Shown piece by piece: positions 11,595-12,281 of a stretch of DNA of 12,281 nt (position 1 is the first letter of the stretch; each line of letters starts with the position of its first letter). The notes under the pieces were generated by a model. The model searched no databases. It saw only the letters and a list, made by a program, of their open reading frames with translations, and was not told the DNA's origin. A program made the position numbers and the translations under genes. Source of the stretch: an uncultured Clostridia bacterium (lineage in GTDB: Bacteria > Bacillota > Clostridia > Oscillospirales > Ruminococcaceae); the NCBI GenBank assembly GCA_947632425.1, contig CANRPG010000040.1:1-12281 (forward strand), given 5' to 3'.

Positions 11595-12281
11595 CTATTT
11601 CTCCAGCATTTCGGTAATGCAGCGCTCCAGCAGTATGCGGTCGTCTGTCCTCATCTGCTTTGACTGCATATCGGCTTTTGCAATCGAAGTTATGCACCTG
11701 CGTATGCGCTGTTCGCTCACGCCGCGGCAGTCGTTGAAAGCGTGCCTTATAACAAACGTGCGGTTCTTGGCGTACTCAAAATCTTTGGCTATGTCTTCCG
11801 CGCTCTTGCCGGCAGGCATTGCAGCCTTCGCCCTGTATATATCAAGAAAAGAGCGCGCGAGAGTAGCAATAATTATCTGCGTTGGTGTCTGCATATCGTA
11901 AAGGTCGCTGACCATATTGAATGCCGCGTCGGCGTTTCGCTTCAGTATAAGCCCAGCCAGCTTGAAAACATCAGCCTCAAGCCTGCGCGCGCACAAAAGG
12001 TCTATGTCGTCTTTCGTTATCTCCCTGCCGTCTGCGTATGCTGTAAGCTTGCTTATCTCGGAATTTACAGCCGCCTGTTCGCAAAGGCATTTTTCGGCAA
12101 GGTATGCAGCATTTTCGCTGTTTATTACGCCGCCAAGTTTCTTCACCCTTGACATAATGACCTTTGAAAGCTCCTCGGGCGTTTTAAAGGCAAATTCATA
12201 AACATCGCCCACCTTGCCGCAGGCGTTTTTCAGCTCGTTGTTCGCGGCGGTGATGTTGTTTCTGCCTTTGTATATATCAAT
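11595..12281 (-). CDS. holA: DNA polymerase III subunit delta, C-terminal part (5' end beyond window)
   Basis: The clamp-loader delta subunit, which opens the beta sliding clamp during DNA replication. The frame is open to the window edge, so 228 residues are visible of a usual 330-350 and the start is missing. What is seen fits the end of domain I (IDIYKGRNNIT...), the domain II pattern VYEFAFKTPEELSKVIMSRV and AAYLAEKCLCEQAAVNSEISKL, and the helical C-terminal domain that packs in the clamp-loader ring. A GTG at 12212 could mimic a start, but conserved sequence continues upstream of it. The stop is 2 bases before rnmV. Recognition is by overall pattern, since delta proteins diverge strongly. 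Confidence 0.82.
   Translation of the reverse strand: MDIYKGRNNITAANNELKNACGKVGDVYEFAFKTPEELSKVIMSRVKKLGGVINSENAAYLAEKCLCEQAAVNSEISKLTAYADGREITKDDIDLLCARRLEADVFKLAGLILKRNADAAFNMVSDLYDMQTPTQIIIATLARSFLDIYRAKAAMPAGKSAEDIAKDFEYAKNRTFVIRHAFNDCRGVSEQRIRRCITSIAKADMQSKQMRTDDRILLERCITEMLEK

Noticed and set aside
11593..11697. 35-residue N-terminal extension of RNase M5.
   Set aside because: It would lie entirely inside holA in another frame, and the family core begins at the ATG at 11592, which has its own GGAG site.

Overview
The window reads as chromosomal core DNA from a low-to-mid GC, anaerobic, plant-fibre-degrading member of the Firmicutes, most like Ruminococcus/Oscillospiraceae. The clues are a SpoVAC sporulation protein, an RNase M5 gene beside holA, Gram-positive Shine-Dalgarno sites and sigma-A promoters, a lipoprotein GH26 hemicellulase with an intracellular GH95 enzyme, and heavy use of ATA isoleucine codons. 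This placement is inference from gene content. I see no insertion sequence, prophage, CRISPR array, tRNA or rRNA.

Layout. 1-365 has no convincing gene but holds several hairpins and the terminator of the next gene. 366-1781 (-) is a membrane-anchored HtrA-type serine protease. 2004-2234 (-) is acyl carrier protein with its own promoter and terminator. 2450-3764 (+) is an overlapping aroE-aroK pair (shikimate pathway), the only plus-strand genes. They converge on a minus-strand pair, spoVAC followed by a YkgJ-type cysteine-cluster protein (4725 to 3757). Next, still on the minus strand, comes a two-gene carbohydrate operon (8843 to 4779): a cytoplasmic GH95 glycosidase, then a surface GH26 lipoprotein. 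From 12281 down to 8972 runs a minus-strand block of holA (cut by the window edge), rnmV, pyrB and a membrane-anchored N-acetylmuramoyl-L-alanine amidase, closed by a strong terminator.

How the genes work together. GH26 would cut beta-mannan or a related hemicellulose at the cell surface, and GH95 would remove alpha-L-fucose or alpha-L-galactose from imported oligosaccharides. A threonine at a specificity position points towards alpha-L-galactose. spoVAC appears to have its own forespore (sigma-G-like) promoter laid over the GH26 stop codon, so a sporulation gene sits behind a sugar operon without sharing its control. PyrB carries a C-terminal four-cysteine zinc module resembling the end of PyrI, the ATCase regulatory chain, but lacks the nucleotide-binding PyrI domain. 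Its promoter lies inside rnmV and is followed by a perfect inverted repeat.

I found no wholly new multi-gene system. The points most worth following are the PyrB-zinc fusion, the pyrB inverted repeat, the spoVAC promoter, the GH26 and GH95 active-site variants, the aroK terminator inside the opposing gene, and the structured gene-free region at the left end.
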